NCBI GenBank assembly: GCA_022266195.1
Contig: WHVY01000001.1
Span: 11,656,001 to 11,720,000, forward strand
DNA length: 64,000 nt
DNA from: Tetranychus cinnabarinus
Taxonomy: Eukaryota > Arthropoda > Arachnida > Trombidiformes > Tetranychidae
Reading direction: 5' to 3'
Shown here: in pieces, positions 1 to 9,711 of the stretch
Numbering within the stretch: the stretch's first letter is position 1
How the letters are laid out: the number at the start of each line of letters is the position of its first letter
Translations under genes and position numbers: made by a program
Notes under the pieces: model-generated
The model's database searches: none
What the model saw: the letters and a program-made list of their open reading frames with translations, nothing else
Told to the model about the DNA's origin: nothing

Positions 1-990
1 CCACCTCTGCCAATGCAACGAAGCGAAATTGTGTTTCCTGATAATTTTATGCAACTTGAAAATGGACAAAACTTTTTGATGGCTAATGACGGAGATAACG
101 ATAAGATTTTGCTCTTTGCAACAGAAGAGTTTTTCAAATGCCTATGTAATGCCGAAACTATTTATATGGATGGAACTTTTCAGACTGTTCCCGCTCTATT
201 TTATCAACTTTACACAATACACACAATGGTCGATAAAGTTATGGTACCTGTTCTTTACGCTCTTTTACCTGATAAACAAAAGACAACTTATGTCAGATTT
301 TTTAGGCTAATCCAAGATTGTGCAAATGCCCGCTATCTTCAGTTTTCACCTAAAACTTTTATTATTGATTTTGAAATGGGAGTGATTTCAGCTATCAAAT
401 CATTGTTTGTGACCTCTGATATCAAATGCTGCCGATTCCACTTCAGCCAATGCATCTATCGAAAATTGCAAAAGCTCGGGCTATCTCAGGACTATCAAAA
501 TAATCGAAATACCCACAAAACAGTTAAGCGATTGATGTCACTATCACTCGTTAAGCCTGAACATATTACTTCGCTTTTCGAAACTATTGTACTTGAAGCT
601 GACGATGATGAAAGAATGGACGAACTTCTCGAATATTTTTTCAATAACTTTTACAAAACTGATGCTCGCTTTGAAAGGGAATTATGGAATGTTTTTGACC
701 TTGATGGACCCAGTACTACAAATCATTTAGAAGGTTGGCATAATGCTTTACGATTGGACGTGAAAATTTCTCACCCGAACCTTTGGCTTTTCATTAAGAA
801 GATAATGAAGCAGCAAAGCGAATATGAAACGAAATTATTAATTCAAAGCGCTGGTACTTGTGTGGTCAGAAATCGTAATAAACGGACACAACAAGTCGCC
901 AAGTATCAAAATTTAATGGATTTGTACAAAAATGACCAAATCGAGCCGATTCAATTCTTAGATCGCGTCAAATATCTTAAATGTGCATAA
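1..990 (+). CDS. MULE-type transposase domain protein, 3' part
   Basis: The frame is open to the window edge, so the 5' end lies outside; the first ATG seen is at 13 and the stop is at 988-990. Numbering from that ATG, the RNase-H-like transposase core of Mutator-like elements (MULE/FLYWCH-associated family) can be read: the first Asp in the YMDGTF motif (D53), the second in IIDFE (D119), a C-x2-H element in CRFHF (C140/H143), and the catalytic Glu in NHLEGWH (E240). All three acidic residues are present and there is no internal stop or frameshift over 325 codons. No N-terminal FLYWCH or other zinc finger is visible, but that part would lie upstream. It may be an active transposon or a domesticated transposase gene. 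No terminal inverted repeat was recognised downstream. It sits at the edge of a rearranged region. Confidence 0.8.
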   Translation, partial: PPLPMQRSEIVFPDNFMQLENGQNFLMANDGDNDKILLFATEEFFKCLCNAETIYMDGTFQTVPALFYQLYTIHTMVDKVMVPVLYALLPDKQKTTYVRFFRLIQDCANARYLQFSPKTFIIDFEMGVISAIKSLFVTSDIKCCRFHFSQCIYRKLQKLGLSQDYQNNRNTHKTVKRLMSLSLVKPEHITSLFETIVLEADDDERMDELLEYFFNNFYKTDARFERELWNVFDLDGPSTTNHLEGWHNALRLDVKISHPNLWLFIKKIMKQQSEYETKLLIQSAGTCVVRNRNKRTQQVAKYQNLMDLYKNDQIEPIQFLDRVKYLKCA

Positions 991-1254
991 CTTTTGTAAA
1001 CGAAATTTGATCAAAAAATAAATGTCACCACGAGTACGAATTTTTTTCTCCTCTATTCAACTGACCAGTTCATTTTTTGTTTTGGTTAACTTTTTTGACC
1101 AATTTTCTCCCATTGAATTAACATGGGGAAAAAATTGACTAAAGCGCCATCTCTTGACAGTGTTTTCGAAATTGGCGCTTCTTCTATTGGCTCAACCTAC
1201 TTTGGCTGTTTTCTATTTAGCTATGTTACTAATGGCTACATTGAGTGTATACCA

Positions 1255-1341
1255 ATGATAACTATCGATTTCGAGTCCATGGGGACAAGTAAAGTTAATA
1301 AAAATGTTAAACTTTAGTCATAAAAGCCGAATGTCGCCTTT
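1255..1341 (+). pseudogene. F-box/LRR gene exon-4 fragment (copy c)
   Basis: This short stretch matches the middle of exon 4 of the intact F-box-like gene (about 10397-10485) and the equivalent parts of copies at 5818 and 6946; the shared peptide reads MITI(D/N)FESM. A frame-disturbing change follows the ESM codons, and the match breaks at about 1341, where a different module (1341-1667) begins. Copy a (5343-5954) shares this breakpoint, so one was copied from the other after the break. Too short to be functional. Confidence 0.7.
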
Positions 1342-1667
1342 TGGGCCCAAAACAGCCAAATACAAAGCTGCTTAAATCGAATAAACCTACTTAAATGATC
1401 AGATTTCTTAGTGGTATTAATAGCAAAAAGTACTTTTGTTTTTTTACCACTGAATTTTGCTTCAATTTTGAATAAGTTTGACTCAATCAATATATTCAAT
1501 AATTTTAAGGACTCAAGAATATCGATGTAGGTGTATGTAGACCATTTTCTGACTCGATCGGAGTTAATTAGCTTTTCAATAGCCAGTTTTTGAGTTAAAT
1601 TAAAATTATTTTTCGACCGTATGAATAGACCGTTTCCCTGGTGACGTCGCATTTTGAGAGGGATCAC
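1341..1667. repeat. Dispersed repeat module joined to broken F-box exon
   Basis: The sequence starting with GGGCCCAAAACAGCC at 1342 and running through the ATCAGATTTCTTAGTGG segment to about 1665 recurs at 5911-5954 plus 6478-6660, where it is interrupted by a 521-bp MITE. Part of its left end also recurs inverted at about 6722-6775. It has no convincing coding content; a minus-strand open frame of 117 codons across 1314-1667 is probably incidental. It works as an uninterrupted reference for the MITE insertion site (see 5957-6477). Confidence 0.7.
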
Positions 1668-1856
1668 TGTATTTGAATAGGAGTAGACTCATTTGACCAC
1701 TAGAGCAAACAATTGTAAAACTTGGACTTAAGCTAATAATCCAATTATTGTTTTTTCACTAATTTTAACTAAGAATTGGCCAGGGACTTTCACGAAATTT
1801 AACATTGACAACAAGTGCAAGGCCATAATTTCTCATTCTTTTAGCGTTGATTTAGT

Positions 1857-2222
1857 TTGTTTGATTTGGTTGATTTGGTGGATGTGTTAGATTGGGTGGT
1901 GGATAATACGGTGAAAAGACGGTAAAAAAGTGATGGATGAAGTGCGAAGTAAGCTGTTCCCGATCAAGATAAACTTGAACTTGATGGTTTTTGAAGAGAA
2001 AAGGTAAAGGGAAAATACTTTCATTTCGATGATATTTATTAATACATGTGTTACTGTACAACTGTTGGCAACTTGTTGAATACGTAATCATTGTATTAAT
2101 CAGGTTTCAAATTAAATCTGGGAACGTAACAAATTACTGATTCATATTACAACACAAACTCATAAACACTGTAAGTTTCATTGACATTAGACGGTCAGTT
2201 TTTTAAGTCAAATCCCTAATAT
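1857..2222. repeat. Duplicated GPCR-upstream segment, copy A
   Basis: About 365 bp, beginning GTTTGATTTGGTTGATTTGG and ending near AGTCAAATCCCTAAT, match 12197-12562 with few differences. In both places the segment lies upstream of a GPCR copy, so it is part of one duplicated locus. A short third copy of its beginning is at about 8885-8960. No gene is recognised inside it. Confidence 0.8.
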
Positions 2223-2226
2223 TAGG

Positions 2227-2698
2227 GGGTCTCACGCAAATCGAACCAAATTTGTTATTTTATTGAATTCGATCTGATTATCGTATTGAGATGAATTTCG
2301 GTGATCAGTAGCTTAAGTAATGCAGGTATTTTTTGCAATTAACAAAAATTAAATATCTTCATTAGTTTCAGAGATATTTAAATGAAACTAAAAAAGACAA
2401 TCAAAAAATGGTTTCAGGCCTATTCTAAAACACTATTCTAATAACATAATTTTGATGAAAAAATCTGGTTAAATAAGTGAACAACAGGCTTTCGTGGTTG
2501 CAACTTCAACTTCAATTTTCTCGAAAACTGTGCATCACAGAAATTTTTTGATAGCACTAATTGACTCAGTTTTTGTGTCCCTACAAACCCCCTAAAGTCC
2601 CAAATCATGAATCGAAAGATTTACCTTGTTTTGGTACAGTTTGGTTATTTTGGTCACATTTTGGTTTTTTGGTCGTCTTTGGTTTTTTAGTGAGACCC
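2227..2698. mobile_element. Putative non-autonomous TIR element
   Basis: The 472-bp stretch is bounded by a perfect 9-bp inverted repeat, GGGTCTCAC at 2227-2235 and GTGAGACCC at 2690-2698, with AACCAAA-like sequence continuing inwards on both sides. It sits exactly where the duplicated GPCR locus differs: copy A has this segment between the upstream repeat and the GPCR, while copy B has an unrelated stretch of about 200 bp there. No clean target-site duplication is visible, so the insertion may have come with a local deletion. Its only open frames are short and not protein-like. Confidence 0.45.
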
Positions 2699-3031
2699 GA
2701 CATAAAGGTTTACGCGCTAAATCTAAAACATCTGTTTTTGGCTTCTTCTTAGCTACTTTTGTCTAACCCTAGTCAACCAACTAGCAGTGTTAAATATTAA
2801 TTTAAGTGTTTTTTAATTGTTCCAGTTAATTATTTGTCAACACACATCTTTATTTAAGGTTAAATCATCCACTGGGTCAACTATAGTTATCGTCATGTTG
2901 AAATTATTTGATGTTGATTGGATCCGCAATGAATACAATGGTAAAGCTGAAGTAATAATTGTTTCCATTTTATTTGCTCCCATCTTTTTTACCGGTCTTT
3001 TGGGTAACCTTTGGTTAATTGTGACAATTTT
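2699..3031 (+). pseudogene. Broken GPCR copy, 5' part (TM1)
   Basis: This matches 12766-13096 upstream of and into the intact GPCR. It includes the acceptor-like TTGTTCCAG, the ATG at 2895 and the coding sequence through TM1 (GLLGNLWLIVTI). Homology stops abruptly at 3031 in the codons after TM1, where the frame runs into unrelated sequence and stops at about 3051. The rest of the gene resumes at 8332. The two parts share the 17-bp sequence TTAATTGTGACAATTTT (3015-3031 and 8332-8348), which is single-copy in the intact gene (13080-13096). Confidence 0.85.
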
Positions 3032-3174
3032 GAAATTACACAAAGCACCTTGAGACACAATAAAACTGAACTTTTTGAGTAAAAACTAATCGTAAGAAGC
3101 CTCTAGAAGCTTAAGTTCAGAACTGAAATCATAGTAAATTATCTTATCACAACTTAATTTTATTAATCTTGCAG

Positions 3175-3414
3175 CACTTTGATCCATTCAATAAATCCAT
3201 TCAATGGCAACAAGTTCGTGTACCTAACTATGTTCAATCTCGAGTATCTATTTACAAAACAGACAAATTAATACTTTTGAACCTAAATTTTCCTCGTCCT
3301 TGGATTTTAAGCGATATCTCTCATTTTTTTACTCATATTAATAATTCTGTCATGAGCAGATGGCTCTTCAAATTGCCTTATAAAAGTCGTGGTTTGATTG
3401 AAACAATACGTTAG
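3175..3414 (+). other. Unrecognised open frame, possible terminal exon
   Basis: An open frame of 80 codons follows a good acceptor-like site (TTAATCTTGCAG ending at 3174) and stops at 3412-3414. It has no ATG near its start, so if real it would be the last exon of a gene whose other exons are missing, possibly carried in as a fragment with the 5.3-kb insert. The peptide is mixed in composition and not low-complexity (it includes PNYVQSRVSIYKTDK and LPYKSRGLIE), but I recognise no family. It lies 55 bp before the glycosyltransferase start. Confidence 0.3.
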
Positions 3415-3469
3415 TCAACATTAATTATCCAGTTCAAATTAACCTACAAATAAAATAACGTCTCTAAAT

Positions 3470-4915
3470 ATGATATCTTACCGTTTTTTAGTGACAGCGA
3501 TCGATGCGTAAGTATCATAAAACTGTTTTCTGTTGGACAATATCTTATTATTAATTGTTAACCAGATTAACTTCAACTCATTTTCATTTAATGTACAATA
3601 CATAATGCTTTAATTCATCTTTTCATCCTTTACTAGAGCGGGACACATCAATACAGTTTTAAGATTTTCTGAAGGTTTAAAAGCCGCTGGACATGAAGTT
3701 TATTTTGCTCATCGAGAAAAACATCGACATTTGGCTGTTGAAGGAGGATTTTCATTCATTCCGTTTGATGAAACACTTTGGAAGGTGAATTTAGATGAAT
3801 TGATGCTCCGTTTATTTGATCTGTCAGTTGAAAAATTTCGCAAAGATCCAGTTGAACGTTTGCTTGAAAAGTATCCAAATGAAGAGGAAGCTGACAAATT
3901 ACTCTCTATCTATTACGATGTGGTTAATCAAGCTTTGGATAAAATAATTTCTGATGAAATCGTCAAATTTGATGCAATAATTGTTGATTTCGTGTCACCA
4001 TCTCCGGCCTTGTATAAGAGTCCAATTCCTTGGTTTCCGATTTGCTCACTGAATCCATTGGTATTATACCCATCAGGACCTCCACCATTTTCTGGTTACT
4101 CTGTTAACAGTGATCAGTCCAATTGGGATGAATTCAGAAAGATTCATCGACAAGCTCATTCCAATCTTATTGAAACAGTCAATAAAGATTTGGATGCTGC
4201 TGGTCTTAAACAAGCCAGATTCAATCCAGCAAAATTCGTTGATAGTCCTCAAACCATTGGCTTCTATCATTATCCAGCTGCCTTGGACTACACTGAATGT
4301 GAACCAATAGAACCTGGTTGGTGCCGAATAGACTCTCTCATTCGTCAGCCTGATGATGATACTGATTTTGTTATCCCAGAGCGGTTGAAAGATAAGCCTG
4401 GAAAAACTATTTACTTCTCTTTAGGATCACTGGCATCAGCAGATTTAGCCATGTTGCAAAGGTTTATTAGTATTTTAGCTAAATCACCTCATAAATTTAT
4501 CATCTCCAAAGGAGCTCGAGGTGATCAACTTGAATTGGCTGACAACATGTGGGGTGAAAATTTCGTGGATCAACTTAAGGTGATGCAAGTCGTTGATCTG
4601 GTTATAACGCATGGAGGGAACAATACTTTTATGGAAACACTTTACTATGGAAAGCCCATGATTGTATTTCCCTATTTTAACGACCAATTTGATAATGCAC
4701 AGCGAGTTGTTGATAAGAAAATCGGTTTTCGTGTCAATCCATATGATTTCAATGAAGATTATTTTCTCGATTGCATTGAGAAAATATTTGCTGATGAACA
4801 AATAAAAAATCGAGTGGAAGCTATTTCACAAAGCATGAGAAACTCAAATAGTTTATCTGAAGCTGTAAAAATGATTGAAAAACAAATTGGACTAAAAAAA
4901 GCATCTGTGCACTGA
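3470..4915 (+). CDS. UDP-glycosyltransferase, bacterial-type soluble
   Basis: Two exons, 3470-3507 and 3637-4915, join in frame (GC|A codon) to give 438 aa. The first exon is needed because it supplies the N-terminal AIDAAGH motif with the likely catalytic His16. The C-terminal donor-binding half carries a GT1 signature: FSLGS at about 273, ITHGGNN (H338-N342) and the NDQFDN loop (D362/Q363) that contacts the UDP-sugar. There is no signal peptide and no C-terminal membrane anchor, unlike animal ER UGTs, so a cytosolic enzyme glycosylating small lipophilic compounds is expected. Soluble UGTs of this form are known in spider mites as a horizontally acquired family used in xenobiotic metabolism; membership here is inferred from the motifs and architecture. 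It lies inside the block that splits a GPCR copy. An AATAAA lies at 5076-5081. Confidence 0.88.
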
Positions 4916-5342
4916 AAGCCTAAAATGCTCAATATCATCCAAAATTGCAGTTCAAGGTTAGACTAAAGGTAAAAGTACAATTTATCTTACCTTAAACGCT
5001 ATTTATCGCAACTGATAATTATTGGCATTACTTATTGGAGAGGTTTGATATAGCTTACCAGTATTGTTGGCAAACAATAAACATATTTTATCATAAGTTA
5101 TCACATGATTTTGAGATATTTATTAACGCAATGATATTATAATTCGCCCCTCGCTCTATGTACACCCTGTATCAAATCAAGAGTAAGAAATTAGTTCTGA
5201 TTCCATGAAACTTGTTTTCGTCATTTTTTGGATCGTATGTAACTATTGATACCAAATGAATAAAAATCCATTTTATAATACATTAACCCTTCACACTTAA
5301 TTTTTAGTGTCAGTTTGTAATTGCTTCTTTTCTGAGGCACTT
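4916..5342. other. Glycosyltransferase 3' flank, no gene seen
   Basis: It contains the glycosyltransferase 3' untranslated region, with an AATAAA at 5076-5081, and AT-rich unique sequence. At 5320-5340 one arm of a 21-bp inverted repeat starts, whose partner is at 5461-5481 (20 of 21 positions match). The pair encloses a decayed copy of F-box exon 3. Confidence 0.5.
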
Positions 5343-5954
5343 GTTAAATCTAATAAAAACGATTTATATTCTCAGACAAAAAGATCATTCGCTTAATCGG
5401 GTTTATTAAATCACAATTAATAAGTCAAAATTTATCAAAATGTTAACTTATATTCCAAGATGCTTCAGAAAAGAAGCAATTAACAATTAACGAAATAGTC
5501 TACACCCTGAATAAAGATGCTTATTTAACTCGAGAGTTTTTGTCTTATGAAAGTGAGTTTTGGTCATTTGAACGCGGTTTTGTTGTTTTGAAAGTTATTA
5601 TGTGTCTTTACAGTCAGCTGGTTTTACTCTTTTGAATGTTGGTTGTGTTCATATGAAAGTTGGTTCTAAACAAACGAGAATGATTGTAACATTTGATACA
5701 ATTTCTTATCCATTTTGGAGCTGTTTAAGAGATGCGAAGCATCTAAAAGGTCTAATATATGTAGATGATCCTAGTATGGACTATTCAGATAAACTTGCTC
5801 ATTTTCCCAACCTGGAAATGATAACTATCAATTTCGAGTCCATGGTGCAAGTAAAGTTAATGAAAATGTTAAACAAATTTACAGTCATAAAAGCCGAATG
5901 TCGCCTTTCGGGCCCAAAACAGCCAAATACAAAGCTGCTTAAATCAAATAAAAC
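5343..5954 (+). pseudogene. F-box/LRR gene copy a, broken
   Basis: The relic matches the intact gene at 9712-11295: the intron end and exon 3 start (AATCTAATAAAAACGATTTA) are at about 5347, and exon 4 is at about 5700-5905 with the peptide LRDAKHLKGLI and MDYSDKLAHFPNLEM. A single-base loss after FESMV shifts the frame, so the open frame running to 6021 reads nonsense after that point. The F-box exons and exons 5-6 are absent. Exon 4 is joined at about 5905 to the same foreign module as copy c. A MITE follows at 5957. Confidence 0.8.
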
Positions 5955-5956
5955 TA

Positions 5957-6477
5957 CACCCAAACCTCGTATATTTTGCCTTTTTGGAGTGCAGACATCT
6001 AACGTTCAAAAAATAAAATGAGCACATTTTCAAGCAGGGTGACTGTAAATTACAGTGGTTCTCAATCAAATGAGCTCACTTTTTGACTCATTTAGACACC
6101 GAAGTCAGTCGATTGAGTCAGTCAGTCGATTGAAAGCCAACTGAGCGCCAGTCGTTTGAGCTATCGACGAACAGTTAGTTTTTGTAAATATTTTTTGAAA
6201 AAAAACGTTTATTTCAGATAGTATTCAACTTTAACTCAATATAAATTCAGTATGTATCAGTTTTGGTATTCAATTGCCGATTGCTCAAGTCGACTATCAG
6301 TCTTTGTAACCCTTAATCAGTCGATTGGTGACTGGCTTCGGTGTCTAGACTCATTTGAGCAAATTTTATTTTCAAAGACTGTAATTTACAGTCACCGTAG
6401 CTAAAAATTTGACCATTTTATTTTTTGGACGTTAGATGTCTGCACTCCAAAAAGGCAAAATATACGAGGTTTGGGTG
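5957..6477. mobile_element. MITE with long terminal inverted repeats, TA site
   Basis: This is a 521-bp element with terminal inverted repeats of about 100 bp starting CACCCAAACCTCGTATATTT on the left and ending in its complement (GGTTTGGGTG at 6468-6477). TA flanks it on both sides (5955-5956, 6478-6479). The related module at 1341-1667 lacks it and reads AAACCTACTTAAA at the same place, so the empty site has one TA, as expected for TA target duplication. Inner sequence is also largely self-complementary: a CACCGAAG-type motif near 6100 is mirrored near 6340. No transposase is encoded, so it would be mobilised in trans, probably by a Tc1/mariner-like enzyme given the TA target. Confidence 0.85.
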
Positions 6478-6775
6478 TACTTAAAGGATCAGATTTCTTA
6501 GTGGTATCAAAAAGTACTTATGTTTTTTTACCACTGACTTTTGCTTCAATTTTGAATCAGTTTGACTCAATCAATAGATTCACTAATTTTAAGGACACAA
6601 GAACATCGATATAGGTGTATGTAGACCATTTTCTGACTCGATCGAATTAGCTATAATTAATGCACTTATCAATATCCATAGAAAGGTTTTTTTTGGAATT
6701 TTTTGCAATTTGAATTGATATGATTTAAGCAGCTTTGTATTTGACTGTTTTGACTTTGGCCGTTTTGGGCCTTTA
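6478..6775. repeat. Dispersed repeat module, right part
   Basis: From 6478 to about 6660 the sequence continues the module seen uninterrupted at 1386-1560 (GATCAGATTTCTTAGTGGTA, then GGTGTATGTAGACCATTTTC). It was separated from its left part at 5911-5954 by the MITE. At about 6722-6775 the left part of the same module recurs in inverted orientation and more diverged, so the region has also been rearranged by inversion or fold-back copying. Confidence 0.65.
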
Positions 6776-6799
6776 CCCTCTACGAACGCAAATTTTCAT

Positions 6800-8331
6800 G
6801 AAGAATGAAAGCTAAATATTTGAATAAGCAAAGAGCTGAATTTAAATTTTTAAGGCTTTAAATCCTTGCTTAAAGCATCTGAAAGGTCTGATAGATGATC
6901 CTAGCATGGACTATTCAGATAAACTTGCTCATTTCCAAATCTGGAAATGATAACTATCGATTTCGAGTCCATGGTGACAAGTAAAGTTAATGAAAATGTT
7001 AAACAAATTTACAGTCATAGTAGTCGAATGTCGCCTTTTACTTGGCTGCCAGTCATTTTCCCCAATCTTAAAAGGCTACATGCATCTATTAGAGATGACG
7101 CAGGTATTTTTACCTTTAATTTTGATAGAAATGTTTTTTAACTTTGCATTTGTCTTTTTTTTTCATGTTCATGGGATGTAGCTGCTCAATATGTTGGTAG
7201 CCAATTGAAAAATCTCAAAATAATTGAATTGGATCTGCGTCCTCATCAAATGTCGGACCTTGTTTTTGGGTTTCAATTTCTGGATTCATGCCCAGCGCTA
7301 GAGAGCGCGTATATTTACGCCGAGACTCTAAGCATAATTATCGATGATTACACAAAAAATAAAAACTTAAAAGATTTGGTTTTGTCATTTGTGAGTAGAC
7401 ATTTCCTGGAAATATTGGTAAGGTTTTACTTTTACGTAGAAAGGCGTTACAAAATGAACATATGAGAAGGCATTTAAACGCTTAGCCAATGGTGGAAGTA
7501 TTTTTAAGAATGTTTTTGATTAACACTGAAATTTAAGAAAAATAAATAATTAAAAGTTAAAACCGATAGATATTTAGAACTAGAAACTTATATAATGACT
7601 GACTGCTGAGGAGACTAGTTGGACTTGAAAAAATAATTATCAACATGGACACGTTAATCACTCTAAAATTTCTTGAATCCGAAGACTCGGCCTTCGCCCT
7701 CGATATTAAATCATACAACTTCTCGTTGAAGTTGGCCATTTTGCATTTGGCTGTTTTGTTTTGGCTCTTCTGAGGTGCAACCGTTGTTAATAATAGACAA
7801 GTTGAGATAAATTAAATCAAATTAAAGTTCATTACTTAAATTTGATTAATATCGACTTAATTTGGCTTTTTTTGATTGGACATAAAGTGTGTAATATAAG
7901 AAATTTTCTCATATGTTTTAATATTAATGCTTTTCTCCGTAAAAGTACAACCTTACCGAAATATTCATATCTTAATTAATAATAATAATTTATTTCTTTG
8001 TTTCATTTGCAATATAGCAATCTGAAATCGATTGGCATCAACTACGGAAGTTATTGTCCAAGTATCCAAATATCAAGCATTTGGCAATACGATATAACAA
8101 AACCTTGGAAGACCAACACGTTATTTAAACACATTGGCAGTCAATTTAGCGATGGATGAGGACTTTGACACTGATTTAGTGAATGTGAATCCTTTCCAGT
8201 GAAAATCAACATCTTTACAAATAATGAATGAAAATGATTGCTACAACTTATGGGCATAATAAGCTAATTTGGAATATTTGAGAGGTTAAATCATTAGGAT
8301 TTGAATAGATTAAACTAATCAATAGCCAAAC
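6800..8331 (+). pseudogene. F-box/LRR gene copy b, broken
   Basis: Exon 4 (about 6880-7108), exon 5 (about 7183-7390) and the first third of exon 6 (8018-8136) are clear copies of the intact gene. A one-base deletion (TTTCCAAATC against TTTTCCAAATC) breaks exon 4. Exon 6 is cut after the HVI-equivalent codons and joined directly to the 3' flank (about 8143 onward matches 11882 onward), so roughly 860 bp are deleted. Its left edge (6800-6866) is also 3'-flank sequence (matches 11815-11879), which is the junction expected between tandem units. The F-box exons are missing. It ends at 8331, the border with the GPCR fragment. Confidence 0.85.
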
Positions 8332-8731
8332 TTAATTGTGACAATTTTACGTAAACAAATACCCGTAACTTCATCAACAATTTACACTCTTTGCCTTGCT
8401 CTTGGTGATCTTTGTAATACAATCTTAGGCCTTATACCAATGCTATTATCAACATATGTAACGGAAACCTTACCAAATGATCATTCGTCTTCCAATACAT
8501 CTTCACCAAGCTCAACATCATTTATAACACCAACACTTGCCTCTTCAATGTGTATTTTATCGGACACTCTACGAGACATTTCAGTCTCTGTTTCTTCCTT
8601 AACGCTGATTGCTGTCTCTCTTGATCGCTACCTTGCCGTTTTATCAGCTGTTGCCTGGATGCAGAAACAAGTTGACCGTAAACATCGTAACCTAGCCCTG
8701 GCAACAATCTATTTAATCTGGTTAATCTACA
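8332..8731 (+). pseudogene. Broken GPCR copy, middle part (TM1-TM4)
   Basis: It matches 13080-13478 of the intact GPCR and carries TM2 (CLALGDL), the Ser/Thr-rich first extracellular loop, TM3 with the SLDRY motif and the start of TM4 (LIWLI). One in-frame AAT insertion makes LCNTI of LCTI. Homology ends inside TM4 at about 8731, and the open frame then reads unrelated codons to 8796. TM5-TM7 are absent, so it cannot encode a receptor. Confidence 0.88.
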
Positions 8732-8796
8732 CAATATATAAAGTGAATGTATCACATTTTTGTGTCAAGATTGTGGTCAAACTGAGCGGGTTTTAA

Positions 8797-9711
8797 GAAA
8801 AAAAATTACACAACATGAAAGCACGAAAGCAGAGTGGAAAGAAAACAATTCTTATTCAAAAGCATTGTGGAGGGAAACATTATTTTTTAGTTTAATGATT
8901 TGGTTGATTTGGCGGATGTGTTAGATTGGGTGGTGAACATTACCGTGAAAAGACCGTTAGCATGTGTGGTTAAAAAAACTTGCGACCAGCCATTTCTTGT
9001 ATCAATAATCAGTAACTAACTGATACAACAAAAATACAAATTTCTCTACAACCATTATAATTATAATTACAAGAATGTATCAATCAATAATGACCACGGT
9101 TATTATCAAAATTTATTTTATCCTTAATGTGTATAACATCAAAACATAAACATATTTGAGATAGTTCATGATTCTGCCTCTTTTTATCGATAACTTTGGT
9201 CAATATTCAAATTCGATTGCGCTCCATTTGAGCAAAAGGATACTAGCAAAATTCAAAAGAGCAAAAGATTAAAACCTATTTTAATCTTTGGTTTGTTCCA
9301 ACTTCGCCAATCTTTTAAGCTTTTAATGCAATGATCTCTTAAGGTTAAAAGTTACCAACAACACCAGCACCACATCTTATCTGTTGATTCATTTCTTTTT
9401 TCGATAACGCTTAAACTGCTTTGAATAAATATATTAGTCATCTCGGAACAAACAAACAAATCTTAGTTTGTGATGCGCATAAACGGATTTTGTGACAAGA
9501 TACATTTTTATCGAAACGTTTGGACTTCTGGTCTCAGTATTTAAGCACTTTGAACTCTTTCATGCTTTCATTCTTGTGAACACCTTTCTGCCACCAATAA
9601 AGCAAGCTTCATTTTTTTCTTTGAAAACTTTTCTAGATTAATTTTCAGTGAATTTGCCTTCAACCTTTTCATTTTTTGTAGTTTATTGTTGCCAGTTATT
9701 AGTGTTTTTTG
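8797..9711. other. Upstream region of F-box gene
   Basis: At 8885-8960 there is a short third copy of the GPCR-upstream repeat (TTGATTTGGCGGATGTGTTA compared with TTGATTTGGTGGATGTGTTA at 1866). From about 9000 to 9711 the sequence is unique AT-rich DNA that should hold the F-box gene promoter. A TATTTAAG-type TATA-like sequence occurs at about 9539. No coding sequence is recognised. Confidence 0.4.

Noticed and set aside
5320..5481. 21-bp inverted repeat around a decayed F-box exon 3 as a possible small transposon
   Set aside because: The arms are short, with no target duplication or second copy; more likely a local fold-back rearrangement.
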